39,172 nucleotides of DNA from Enhygromyxa salina. GTDB taxonomy: Bacteria > Myxococcota_A > Polyangia > Nannocystales > Nannocystaceae. Below the pieces are notes generated by a model. It worked only from the letters and a program-made list of their open reading frames with translations. It was not told the DNA's origin and did no database searches. The stretch spans positions 1 to 39,172 of the forward strand of contig NZ_PVNK01000124.1 in the NCBI RefSeq assembly GCF_002994615.1, given 5' to 3'. Of this stretch, positions 25,441 through 35,036 are shown one piece after another; the stretch's first letter is position 1, and each line of letters starts with the position of its first letter. The translations under genes and the position numbers were made by a program.

Positions 25441-27603
25441 TCAGTCGATGTCGAGGTCGAACTCGAGTTCGAGCTCGTCGTCGTCGTCGTCGTCCTCGGC
25501 AGGCTGAGCCAAGTCGGCGTCGGAGCCCGCGGCCGCGAGCTCGCCCTCGCTCGGCGGATCTTCGAGCACGGGGTGCGCGGCCGTGTCGCCGCTCTGCACG
25601 GGGGGCTCGTCCTCCTCGGCCGCCCCGCCCGCGCCTTCGCCCATGTCGAGCACGGGGTGCGCGGCCGTGTCGCCGCTCTGCACGGGGGGCTCGTCCTCCT
25701 CGGCCCCGCCCGCGTCTTCGCCCATGTCGAGCACGGGGTGCGCGGCCGTGTCTCCGCTCTGCACGGGGGGCTCGTCCTCCTCGGCCGCCCCGCCCGCGCC
25801 TTCGCCCATGTCGAGCACGGGGTGCGCGGCCGTGTCGCCGCTCTGCACGGGGGTCTCGTCCTCCTCGGCCGCCCCGCCCGCGTCTTCGCCCACGTCGAGC
25901 ACTGCGTGCGCGGCCGTGTCGCCGCTCTGCACGGGGGGCTCGTCCTCGTCGGCCTCGTCGATCTCGACGTCTGACACCGTGTCGCCAGCCTGCGCTTCGT
26001 CGCCGGGCTCGTCTTCGCGGCCCGGCTCGTTGGTCGCGCCGTCGGGCTCGCCCTCGTCGCTGAGCTCGAGCCCCTCGCCCTGGTCGATCACGGAGTGTGG
26101 AGCGGTGTCGCCTGTCTGGGCCTGGGCCGGCACCCCGCCGACCTCCGCGGACTCGGACTCGGACTCGGGCTCGGGCTCCTCGGCGAGCGCGTCGTCGCCG
26201 GAGGGCTGCGCGAGCGAGGGGTCGTCGGACGGCGCGAGCGGAGGCGGACCGCTGGCCGGAGGCGGCGGTGGAGGCGGCGGCGGCGGTGGAGCGGACCCGG
26301 CCTCAGCCTCGTCGTCCTCGTCGACCTCCTCGATCAGCTCGAGCTCCTCGTCATCGAGCTCGACGAGCTCGTCAAACTCGAGCTCCTCGAGCTCTTCTTC
26401 CTCTTCTTGGTCTGCGGGTGCGTCCGCGGCGGGCGCTCGCTCTGCCCCCTCGCCCTCGTCGGATGCGGGCTGTTCATCGGACCCGAAAGAGACGACTTCG
26501 GGCCCGGGCTCCGCGGTCTCGGTCGCGCTCGCGGTCGAGGTCGAGGTCGCGCCGATCAGGGCCGCGGCCTCGGGGCTCCCGAGATCGATCGGGCCGGTGT
26601 CGACGGTCTCGAGGATCGGCTCGGCTTCGCCGTCGGCGAGGCGCAGGTGGTCGGGTGGCGGCGGGAGCTCGTCGGCGCTGGTCGGCTGCGGCCTCGACGG
26701 CTCGCGGCGGCGGCTTCGGACGACCCTCTCCTCCGCGGGTGGCTCGGGCTCGACCGCCTCGGGCTCGACCGCCAGATCGATCACGCCCGTCTCGGCCTCG
26801 TCCTCGAACTCGACCGGCGCCGCCGACTCGGCGTCCGCCGACTCGGCGTCCGCCGCGTCGGCCTCGGCGTCTGCCGTTTCCAGCTCGGGCTCCGCAGCCT
26901 CCAGCTCGGGCTCCGCAGCCTCCAGCTCAGGCGCCGCCGACTCGGGCTCCGCCGACTCGGCGTCCGCCGCGACGCCCTCGGCGTCTGCCGCATCCAGCTC
27001 GGGCTCCGCCGACTCGGGCTCCGCAGCCTCGGCGTCCGCAGCCTCCAGCTCCGCAGCCTCGGCGTCCGCAGCCTCCAGCTCGGGCTCCACCGACTCGGGC
27101 TCCGCAGCCTCGGCGTCCGCCGCCTCCAGCTCGAGCTCCGCAGCGACCACCTCGGCGTCCGCCGCGACCAGTTCGGGCTCCGCAGCGACCACCTCGGCGT
27201 CCGCAGCCTCCAGCTCGAGCTCCGCAGCGACCACCTCGGCGTCCGCCGTGACCAGTTCGGGCTCCACCGCGTCGACCTCGGGCTCCGCCCCGTCCAGCTC
27301 GGGCTCCGCCGCGACGGCCTCGGGCTCCACCGCGTCGACCTCGGGCTCCGCCGCGTCCAGTGATGGCGCGCCCCCCTCGTCGGACGGCAGAGAGCGGGGC
27401 GGGGCCGGCAGCTGACTGACCGCCTCCGCGCTCGTCGGCTCCACGCGGAGCCGCGCGTCGGACTCGAGCAGCGAGAGCAGCTGGTCAGGCTGACCAGGCT
27501 CGGCCGCGAGCGCCGCGAGCAACTCGTCGGCGCGCCGCCGGGCCCAGCCCATCAACTCGTCTGCGTCGAGACCCTCGCTGTCGAGCAGCTCGCCGAGCTC
27601 CAT
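25441..27603 (-). CDS. Very acidic multi-repeat protein next to pilT, unknown
   Basis: From the ATG at 27601-27603 the product has 720 residues and an extreme Glu/Asp/Ala/Pro content. Residues 1-65 look like a small helical domain (MELGELLDSEGLDADELMGW and following). Next is a long degenerate array of ADAE/EPE units (nt about 26810-27370), then a mixed part with an Arg-rich segment (RVVRSRRREPSRPQ), an acidic block, eleven consecutive prolines and, at the C-terminus, five near-identical 27-28-residue repeats with the core QSGDTAAHPVLDMGE plus two diverged copies. The end is acidic (DDDDDDELELEFDLDID). There is no signal peptide or membrane span, so it is likely cytoplasmic and disordered. 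It starts 40 bp after the PilT/PilU stop codon on the same strand, suggesting an operon and a link to pilus control; that link is inference. Confidence 0.75.
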   Translation of the reverse strand: MELGELLDSEGLDADELMGWARRRADELLAALAAEPGQPDQLLSLLESDARLRVEPTSAEAVSQLPAPPRSLPSDEGGAPSLDAAEPEVDAVEPEAVAAEPELDGAEPEVDAVEPELVTADAEVVAAELELEAADAEVVAAEPELVAADAEVVAAELELEAADAEAAEPESVEPELEAADAEAAELEAADAEAAEPESAEPELDAADAEGVAADAESAEPESAAPELEAAEPELEAAEPELETADAEADAADAESADAESAAPVEFEDEAETGVIDLAVEPEAVEPEPPAEERVVRSRRREPSRPQPTSADELPPPPDHLRLADGEAEPILETVDTGPIDLGSPEAAALIGATSTSTASATETAEPGPEVVSFGSDEQPASDEGEGAERAPAADAPADQEEEEELEELEFDELVELDDEELELIEEVDEDDEAEAGSAPPPPPPPPPPPASGPPPLAPSDDPSLAQPSGDDALAEEPEPESESESAEVGGVPAQAQTGDTAPHSVIDQGEGLELSDEGEPDGATNEPGREDEPGDEAQAGDTVSDVEIDEADEDEPPVQSGDTAAHAVLDVGEDAGGAAEEDETPVQSGDTAAHPVLDMGEGAGGAAEEDEPPVQSGDTAAHPVLDMGEDAGGAEEDEPPVQSGDTAAHPVLDMGEGAGGAAEEDEPPVQSGDTAAHPVLEDPPSEGELAAAGSDADLAQPAEDDDDDDELELEFDLDID
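25564..25980 (-). repeat. Tandem 84/81-bp coding repeats
   Basis: Five near-identical units start at 25564, 25648, 25729, 25813 and 25897 (periods 84, 81, 84, 84), each encoding the QSGDTAAHxVLDxGE core and an EEDEPP linker. Diverged copies follow near 25970 (AGDTVSDVEID) and 26090 (TGDTAPHSVIDQGEG). The high DNA identity suggests recent expansion by recombination or slippage. Confidence 0.9.
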
Positions 27604-27643
27604 GCGCAGACCATAGCACGAGCCCGCGGTCAGGGAGCCCGCG

Positions 27644-28771
27644 CTACTCGACCTCGAAGTCGATCTCGTCGCTGCCCCGGGTGTCGTCGGCCCCGGCCGT
27701 GATGCCACTGAACGCCAGCTCGAAGTCCGCGGGGTTGGTGCTGGCCGCGAGCGCGACCTCGTAGGACACCAGCTTGCGCCGCACGAGCAGCATCAAGGAC
27801 TGATCGAAGGTCACCATGCCGTAGGGGTTCGCCCCCTCGCGGATCGCGTCGACGATCTCGTGGGTCCGCATGGGATCCGCGATCATCTCCTGGACGCGCG
27901 GCGTGTTGATGAGGATCTCGACCGCGGGGATCATCCCGCGCCCGTCGGCCCGGGGCAGCAGGCGCTGGGACACGACGCCACGGAGGATCGCCGCGAGGTT
28001 GAGCCGAACCGCGATCTGCTCCTCGCGCGGGAACATCTGGACGATGCGGTTGATGGTCTCGGTCGCGTCGACGGTGTGCAGGGTCGAGAACACCAGGTGG
28101 CCGGTCTCGGCCGCGAGCATCACGGTCTTGATCGTCACGTGGTCGCGCATCTCGCCGACGAGGATCACGTCGGGATCCTGGCGCAGGGCCGAGCGCAGCG
28201 CGCCCTCGAAGCCCATGGTGTCGAAGCCGATCTCGCGCTGGTTGACGATCGCCCGCTTGTCTTCGAACACGTACTCGATCGGATCCTCGATCGTGACGAT
28301 GTGCGCGGGCCGGTTGATGTTCACGACCTCGAGCAAGCTCGCTAGGGTCGTGGACTTGCCCGAGCCCGTGATGCCCGTGACCAGGACCAGGCCGCGCTGC
28401 TCGTCCGCGAGCTCGTTGACCCGCGTCGGCAGGTTGAGGCGCTCGAACGCGGGGATCTGCGAGGGGATGATCCGCATGACCATGCCCGTGGTCCCGCGCT
28501 GGCGAAACACGTTGACGCGGTAGCGGAAGCCATCTTCGGTCCCGTAGGCGAGGTCGACCTCGCAGTTCTCCATGAAGATCTGGTGCTGGCGCTGGGCCAT
28601 GATGTTGACCGCGAAGGTCTCGATCACGTCGCTGTTCATGGCCGGCACGTCCTTGAGCGTGCGCAGCTGCCCGCGGATGCGGAAGATCGGCGGACGGCCG
28701 ACCTTGAGGTGAACATCAGAGGCGCCGAGCTTGCGGGCGGCCAGCAGCACACGGTCGAAGATTTCGTTCAT
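27644..28771 (-). CDS. Type IV pilus retraction-type ATPase, PilT/PilU family
   Basis: A hexameric cytoplasmic ATPase of the secretion-ATPase superfamily that powers pilus retraction or related movement; 375 residues. The start is LLAARKLGASDVHLKVGRPP. Walker A is GITGSGKST (K139), the Asp box is IEDPIEYVF, Walker B is DVILVGEMRD (E207), and the His box is STLHTVDA (H232). Classical PilT has an AIRNLIRE motif near the C-terminus; here the region reads EIVDAIREGANPYGMVTFDQ, closer to PilU-type proteins. The C-terminus adds an acidic tail (GSDEIDFEVE). It precedes the acidic repeat gene. A divergent pilB lies 1.6 kb away, beyond an RNA methyltransferase gene. Confidence 0.92.
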   Translation of the reverse strand: MNEIFDRVLLAARKLGASDVHLKVGRPPIFRIRGQLRTLKDVPAMNSDVIETFAVNIMAQRQHQIFMENCEVDLAYGTEDGFRYRVNVFRQRGTTGMVMRIIPSQIPAFERLNLPTRVNELADEQRGLVLVTGITGSGKSTTLASLLEVVNINRPAHIVTIEDPIEYVFEDKRAIVNQREIGFDTMGFEGALRSALRQDPDVILVGEMRDHVTIKTVMLAAETGHLVFSTLHTVDATETINRIVQMFPREEQIAVRLNLAAILRGVVSQRLLPRADGRGMIPAVEILINTPRVQEMIADPMRTHEIVDAIREGANPYGMVTFDQSLMLLVRRKLVSYEVALAASTNPADFELAFSGITAGADDTRGSDEIDFEVE

Positions 28772-28852
28772 GGGCGATCTCGTGCAGCAGCCCCGCTGCC
28801 GCTTCGACAGTAGAGCATCGCAGCGGGCGCCATCACAAGGAAAAGCTCGGCC

Positions 28853-30238
28853 TCAGGCCAACGACAGGAGCTTGACCTTGAGGTACTTGCCCTCGGGGAA
28901 CGCGGCCAGGACCGGGAAATCTGGCGGCAGCCCGCACTCGGCGATGACCCGGGCGTTGCGCCCGGCCTTCAAGGTGCCCTCGCCGACGGCACCGAGGAAC
29001 TCTTCTTCGGTCAGCGAGGCCGCGTTGGCGACCGCGAGGACCTCGCCAGCGGGCGCGACCACGTGAGCGATGGCCGTGGCGAGCTGATCCCAGTCGTCGA
29101 GGGCCGAGAAGGTCGAGCCCTTGACCGTCGAGAAGGGCGGCGGATCGACGACGACGAGATCGAACACGCGATCGCGCTGACGAAAGCGCTCGAGGTGCTT
29201 GAACACATCGCCGCTGAGCGCCTCACAGGCCTCGGGATCGAGGCCCGAGGCGGCCAAATTCTGGCGGCAGCGCGCGTGTGAGCGGGCGGCGGCGTCGACG
29301 TTGGTCACGTCCGCGGCGCCGCCCCGCACGGCGCGCAGGGCCAGCGCCCCCGTGAACGAGAACAGGTTGAGCACGCGACGACCGCTGGCGATGCGCTCGA
29401 CGAGTCGTCGGCCTTCGCGCAGATCGAGGAACAGCCCGGGTGACACCGGCGCGGTCACGTCGACGATGAACTTCAGGCCATCCTCTTCGACCTCGAACTC
29501 AGGCGGCGCCGTCTTGCCGGCCAGGTGCGAGGCCGGCGGGCGCTTGTGGCTGTCTTCGGCCGCGACCGCGCGCGTGCGATCTTGGAGGTAGATGCCGGCG
29601 GGCTCGTGCTCCTGCTCGAGCAAGGGCACGAGCTGATCGAGGTAGCTGTCGGCCGCGGGCGCGTACTTGTAGATGAGCAGAAACTCGCCGTAGCGATCCA
29701 CGGCCACGCCCGGAAACCCGTCGGCGTCGCTGTGGATCAGCCGCGCCGCGCCGCGAAACCCAGCCTCGACATAGCGGGCCCGGTGGGCCTTGGCGGCGCG
29801 AAGGCGGGCCAGCATGACCTCGCTGGTCCAGTCGAATTCCCGCTCGCGAGCGACCATTCGCAGGGCTACGGCGCCCTCGGGCTCATACAGCGCATAGCCG
29901 AGGTGATTGCCCTCGCCGTCCGCGACCGCGACCGCGGCCCCGGTCGCCACACCCTCGAGCGGGCGCAGCAGCGCGTCGCGGAAGACCCACGGGTGCCCGG
30001 CCCGAATCCAGCGCGCGGCCTGCTCGGCGACCTTGGCCCCACCCCGCCGCACGCCGGGGCGGAACGCCCTTTCAGGCTTGCGAGGCCGACCCTTGCCGGT
30101 GCCCTGCCGGGCGCCAGCGTGGCCGCGTTTGTGCTCGCGGCCAGCCCCCTCCGACTGTCCTTGGCCCTGGCCAGCCCTGTGAAGGTCTCCGCCAGACTGT
30201 CGTGCATCGCGCGTCTTGCGCTTTTTGCCGGCGCCCAT
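28853..30238 (-). CDS. RlmI/RlmK-like SAM-dependent rRNA methyltransferase
   Basis: A probable 23S rRNA methyltransferase, 461 residues from the ATG at 30236-30238 (no clear Shine-Dalgarno, so the start is uncertain). Residues 1-65 are Lys/Arg/Gly/Gln-rich, likely an RNA-binding extension. A PUA-like domain follows (RWIRAGHPWVFRDALLRPLE). The Rossmann methyltransferase domain has the APVSPGLFLDLREGRRLVE segment, LNLFSFTGALALRAV (SAM binding) and VVVDPPPFS. Where m5C-type RlmI enzymes have a catalytic Cys (an SCS motif), this protein reads AVANAASLTEEEF with no Cys, more like the m7G-forming RlmK part of RlmKL. The exact product is therefore open. It is divergent from pilB. Confidence 0.8.
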   Translation of the reverse strand: MGAGKKRKTRDARQSGGDLHRAGQGQGQSEGAGREHKRGHAGARQGTGKGRPRKPERAFRPGVRRGGAKVAEQAARWIRAGHPWVFRDALLRPLEGVATGAAVAVADGEGNHLGYALYEPEGAVALRMVAREREFDWTSEVMLARLRAAKAHRARYVEAGFRGAARLIHSDADGFPGVAVDRYGEFLLIYKYAPAADSYLDQLVPLLEQEHEPAGIYLQDRTRAVAAEDSHKRPPASHLAGKTAPPEFEVEEDGLKFIVDVTAPVSPGLFLDLREGRRLVERIASGRRVLNLFSFTGALALRAVRGGAADVTNVDAAARSHARCRQNLAASGLDPEACEALSGDVFKHLERFRQRDRVFDLVVVDPPPFSTVKGSTFSALDDWDQLATAIAHVVAPAGEVLAVANAASLTEEEFLGAVGEGTLKAGRNARVIAECGLPPDFPVLAAFPEGKYLKVKLLSLA

Positions 30239-30431
30239 GGCCGGGCAGGATAGGCCCTTTGCGGCCACGCGTCGACGGCCACCGTGGGCCCGTGTAACCT
30301 CGCTTTTGTCGCGTACTCACGCCGCGTGGCGTTTCACGTCGCGCGCGCGGCACAGTCCCCCGCCCTCGGCCCGAGCAACGCGAGAGTCGGGCGAGCCCCG
30401 GCTCCGGGGACGGCAAACCCACGAGAACCTC

Positions 30432-32144
<1,713 letters not shown>

Positions 32145-32166
32145 GCGCGGCCAGCGGGTACGGCTG

Positions 32167-33069
32167 ATGGCAGATCCAAGCACCGACGGGGCGTCCGGCG
32201 GCGCGACCTTTCACGAGGTCGTGTTCGGAGACGCCGGGTCGGAGCAGATCCGCTACGACTTCCAGCAGTTCCGCGAGCTGTCCCTGCGCAACCGCGTGCG
32301 GCTGCTGATGAGCATGCCCTCGGTGTTCTTGTCGGCGAGCGGCGAAGAGATCCCGCGCGACGCCGCGATGCGCTTTCGCCAGCACGCGCCCAAGGTCGCC
32401 AGCCCGACCTCGACGCCGAGCGAGCCCGAAGATCGGGTCACGCGGCTGATCCGCCTGCTCCTGGAGTCCACCCTCGAGCACGAGCTGCGCGGATGCGTGA
32501 GATTGGCGGAGCAGCTCGTGATCGAGGAGCCCGAGCCCCGCGCGGCGCTGGCCTCGGGGCTCCTGCGCACGGCCAAGCTCCTCGAAGACGACCACGGCTC
32601 GACCCCGCTGAGCTGGGCGGCGATCCGGCGCTTCGGCTCCCTGGTCCCGACCCATCGCCTCGCCGAGCTCGCCCACTTTCTCGAGCCCGGGATGGAGGCC
32701 GAGACCATGCAGGCCGCGCTGCAGACGATCTGGCACGCGCTGAGCGTCGACCAGGACTTTGGCCTCGCGATCCTCGCCGTGCGCACGCGGCAGCTGCTCA
32801 ACAAGTATCTCGACGTCGACTGGCTGTGCACCCCGGTGGCCCGCGCGCTGACCACCGACTTGCTCCTCGCCCACTCCGTGCTGACCCCGTCGGGCGACGA
32901 GGCCGGCCTCCGCGCCATCTACAACCGCGCCCAGGGGCTCGCCGACGCGATCCCGCTCGACCTCGCGCGAGCGGAGATCGCCGAAGCGCTGAGCTACGCC
33001 CGCGCCAACGCCCGCCCGATCGCCGCCCGCCTCCAGTTGATCGCGGGCCTCGCCCAAGTCGATGCCTAG
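32167..33069 (+). CDS. Conserved-looking hypothetical protein downstream of pilB
   Basis: A 300-residue soluble protein without signal peptide or membrane span. The N-terminal part (FHEVVFGDAGSEQIRYDFQQ then FRELSLRNRVRLLMSMP) is followed by a Ser/Thr/Pro linker and then an all-helical part made of Leu/Ala-rich helices (LIRLLLESTLEHELRGCVRL, RFGSLVPTHRLAELAHFLEP). This looks like a helical-repeat fold, but I do not recognise the family. It begins 22 bp after pilB and overlaps the next gene by 8 nt, so co-transcription with pilB and a role in pilus assembly or its control are likely but unproven. Confidence 0.7.
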   Translation: MADPSTDGASGGATFHEVVFGDAGSEQIRYDFQQFRELSLRNRVRLLMSMPSVFLSASGEEIPRDAAMRFRQHAPKVASPTSTPSEPEDRVTRLIRLLLESTLEHELRGCVRLAEQLVIEEPEPRAALASGLLRTAKLLEDDHGSTPLSWAAIRRFGSLVPTHRLAELAHFLEPGMEAETMQAALQTIWHALSVDQDFGLAILAVRTRQLLNKYLDVDWLCTPVARALTTDLLLAHSVLTPSGDEAGLRAIYNRAQGLADAIPLDLARAEIAEALSYARANARPIAARLQLIAGLAQVDA

Positions 33070-33688
33070 CCTCGTCCCTCCCCGCCGGCCCGACGAGGTC
33101 CCCGTCGAGCGACTCGACGTCCTCGGACACGGCGCGCGTGGTCCCCTGAGCCACGTCGGCTTCGCGTCGGCGAACGCCGATGTCAGCCACGGCGACGAGG
33201 TCCCCGTCGCCGACGCGCGGCCGGTTCGGCGCAACAACGACACGATGGCCGTCCACGCGATCGGGCAGCTTCAGCTCAGCCGGGTCGAGCGCATGCGAAT
33301 GGCAACATGGCTCGAGCGGCGCGCCCGATCCCGGACGCTGTCCGGCGACTTCGTCGGCCCCGCGAAGGCTCAGCGCGATCCGATCTCGGGTCGAATCATC
33401 GCGCGCTCGCACAGCTGCGCCGGCCTCGTCCACGAGTGCCTGCTTTGCTGCGCCGGGGTCGAGCTCGTCGATCTCGACGCCCTGCCCCCCACCAGCCGCG
33501 AGCGCCTCGTCGAGATCTGGGGCGAGAAGGCCGTGCAAGTGGCCGGCCTCCGCGATGAGCTGGTCGGCGAAGGGCCGTGGGAGGTGCTGCTCCCGGCCCA
33601 CATCCTCCACGCGCTCGCTCGCGCAGATCCCCGCGTCGGGCCGCTGCGGCCGAGCCAGGATCAGTGGAATTACCCGGACCCTCCCTGA
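33062..33688 (+). CDS. Hypothetical protein overlapping the previous gene
   Basis: A 208-residue protein of unknown family. The ATG at 33062-33064 overlaps the end of the upstream gene by 8 nt, typical of translational coupling. The first ~55 residues are Pro/Arg/Asp-rich and probably unstructured; a helical part follows (AVHAIGQLQLSRVERMRMAT), then a cysteine-rich segment HSCAGLVHECLLCCAGVELV that may bind metal, and a helical end. No signal peptide or membrane span is seen. The start could lie further downstream, for instance at MAVHAIGQL. Its stop codon falls inside a perfect 10-bp hairpin. Confidence 0.6.
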   Translation: MPSLVPPRRPDEVPVERLDVLGHGARGPLSHVGFASANADVSHGDEVPVADARPVRRNNDTMAVHAIGQLQLSRVERMRMATWLERRARSRTLSGDFVGPAKAQRDPISGRIIARSHSCAGLVHECLLCCAGVELVDLDALPPTSRERLVEIWGEKAVQVAGLRDELVGEGPWEVLLPAHILHALARADPRVGPLRPSQDQWNYPDPP

Positions 33689-33696
33689 GGGTCCGG
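33674..33696. terminator. Perfect 10-bp hairpin at a convergent gene end
   Basis: CCGGACCCTC and GAGGGTCCGG pair perfectly around a CCT loop. The TGA stop of the plus-strand gene lies inside the stem, and the stop of the minus-strand lipoprotein is 10 bp away. No T-run follows on either strand, so it may be a two-way, Rho-assisted end. Confidence 0.55.
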
Positions 33697-33706
33697 TCTC
33701 GGAGGC

Positions 33707-34351
33707 TCAGGGCGCGGCGCCGGCGGCGATCCAGTCGAGGATCGTCATCTGGTCGGCGTCCGACAGGGGCATCGCCGACAGCTCCTGGTTGGGCGTCTTC
33801 GGCATCTGCGCGTTCTGGGGGCTGAGCCCCGCCTGCGTGGCCGAGATCTTCTGGTAGAGGTAGCTGTTCTCGCCGTCCCCGGGGGTCACGCGGTTGAGGT
33901 CGGGCTCCTGGCTCGACGGCACGTCGACGAGGTTCGCGTAGGCCGTGTCGGCGTCGGTCAGCGCGAGGCCCCCGGGCGCGTTGACCACGTGGCACGAGCA
34001 GCCGAGCGCGATGATCGGGTAGACGTCGGCCTCGAACGACAGTTCGCCGTCGCCGTCTCCGTCGCCGGTGTCGCCGTCGCCGTCGCCGGTGTCGCCGTCG
34101 CCGTCGCCCGTGTCGCCGTCGCCGTCGCCCGTGTCGCCGTCGCCGTCGCCCGTGTCGCCGTCGCCATCGCCGGGGTCGCCGTCTCCGTCGCCCGTGTCGC
34201 CGTCGCCGTCGCCCGTGTCGCCGTCGCCGTCGCCGTCGCCGGTCTCCGTATCAGCGGAGTCGCCAGCGCCGTCATCCGTACAGCCAAGGGTCGGCAGCCC
34301 CAATGTAAGCGCGGCGCCGATCGACAAGCAGATCAAGTTGTTTCGCTTCAT
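33707..34351 (-). CDS. Lipoprotein with Thr-Gly-Asp repeat linker and CSCH motif
   Basis: From the ATG at 34349-34351 the product has 214 residues. A signal peptide ends in TLGC with C24 as the probable lipidated residue. About 70 residues of TGDGDGD repeats follow, a linker type frequent in Nannocystaceae surface proteins, and then a globular domain: SFEADVYPIIALGCSCHVVN, a GENSYLYQKI segment and the end SDADQMTILDWIAAG. This layout (VxPI...C..CH..GG..L, later NSYL, IxxWI) matches cytochrome-c-like domains of myxobacteria and Planctomycetes, but the spacing is C-x-C-H instead of CxxCH, so covalent haem binding is doubtful. It is related to the next gene, 109 bp away. Confidence 0.8.
   Translation of the reverse strand: MKRNNLICLSIGAALTLGLPTLGCTDDGAGDSADTETGDGDGDGDTGDGDGDTGDGDGDPGDGDGDTGDGDGDTGDGDGDTGDGDGDTGDGDGDTGDGDGDGELSFEADVYPIIALGCSCHVVNAPGGLALTDADTAYANLVDVPSSQEPDLNRVTPGDGENSYLYQKISATQAGLSPQNAQMPKTPNQELSAMPLSDADQMTILDWIAAGAAP
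34046..34246 (-). repeat. Asp-Gly-Asp coding repeat tract
   Basis: About 200 bp of tandem 21-nt units (GTGTCGCCGTCGCCGTCGCC-like on the plus strand) encode TGDGDGD repeats; one unit has Pro in place of Thr. The tract can change length by slippage. Asp-rich linkers of this sort may bind calcium. Confidence 0.9.
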
Positions 34352-34460
34352 GACCCGCACAGTACCCCGAGCCACCCCCCAACGCCGAAGCCCTGGCAAA
34401 ATTGCAACAGGCCGGTCGCGTCTGCGGACGCGCCGGCCTGGCGATGGGGTCGACTTCAAG

Positions 34461-34979
34461 TCAGGGCAACGCCCCGGCGTCGATCCACTCTTCGATCAGG
34501 GTGATCGTCTCCTCGGACAGCGGCGCGACGCCGACCCCAGCCGGCATCGGGTTGCCCGATCCGCCGAACTCCACCTGGGTGCCGCGGAGCTTGGCGACCA
34601 GGTAGCTGTTCTCCGAGCTGCCAGCCTCGACGACGCTCGAACCCGTGGCCTGGGACGAGGGCGTGCCCACCAGATCGTTGAACCCGTCACCGCTGAGGTC
34701 GAGGAACGCGGCGGTGCCACCGGGCGCGTGACAGCTGGCGCTGGTGCAGTTGTCGTCCCAGATCGGCTGGATGTCGGCTGCGTGCGATAGCGCCGCGTCA
34801 CCATCACCATCCCCAGCCGTGTCGCCGTCGCCGGTCGTATCGCCGTCGCCGTCGCCGGTCGTGTCGCCGTCTCCCATGTCGGTGCCGTCGTCGGTGCAAC
34901 CGAGACCACCCACCAACGCGAGCGCGAGACAGAGCACGCCCGTTCGGGCGACCAGACGATCGAGAAAGTACCTGTTCAT
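34461..34979 (-). CDS. Lipoprotein with Asp-Gly repeats and cytochrome-like domain
   Basis: A 172-residue paralogue of the preceding entry. A signal peptide ends in GLGC with C28 as the lipid anchor. A shorter linker of TTGDGDGD units is followed by SHAADIQPIWDDNCTSASCH (C-x4-C-H), APGGTAAFLDL, SSENSYLVAKLRG, GNPMPAGVGVAPLSEETITL and the end IEEWIDAGALP. The closing PMP...L...I..WI pattern is characteristic of the cytochrome-c-like domain. Again the haem motif is not CxxCH. The ATG is at 34977-34979. Upstream, across 147 bp, is a divergent lipoprotein gene, and a perfect Fur-like palindrome lies between the two. Confidence 0.82.
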   Translation of the reverse strand: MNRYFLDRLVARTGVLCLALALVGGLGCTDDGTDMGDGDTTGDGDGDTTGDGDTAGDGDGDAALSHAADIQPIWDDNCTSASCHAPGGTAAFLDLSGDGFNDLVGTPSSQATGSSVVEAGSSENSYLVAKLRGTQVEFGGSGNPMPAGVGVAPLSEETITLIEEWIDAGALP

Positions 34980-35036
34980 GGGGCCCAGGTATCACTGCGC
35001 GAGGATGTAGAGCAAGAACTGCGGGCCCACCGTGAT

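Noticed and set aside
25426..25443. Terminator between gshA and the acidic repeat gene
   Set aside because: Only a 5-bp CTGAG/CTCAG stem overlapping both stop codons; too weak to call.
25564..25980. CRISPR-like array
   Set aside because: Repeats are contiguous 84-bp in-frame coding units without variable spacers, and no cas genes are present.
25583..27415. Long plus-strand frames opposite the acidic repeat gene, Ser/Ala-rich or Leu/Gly/Arg-rich
   Set aside because: They are shadows of the repeat DNA. The minus-strand frame has a sensible start next to pilT and ends in a normal stop. The choice rests on context and is not absolute.
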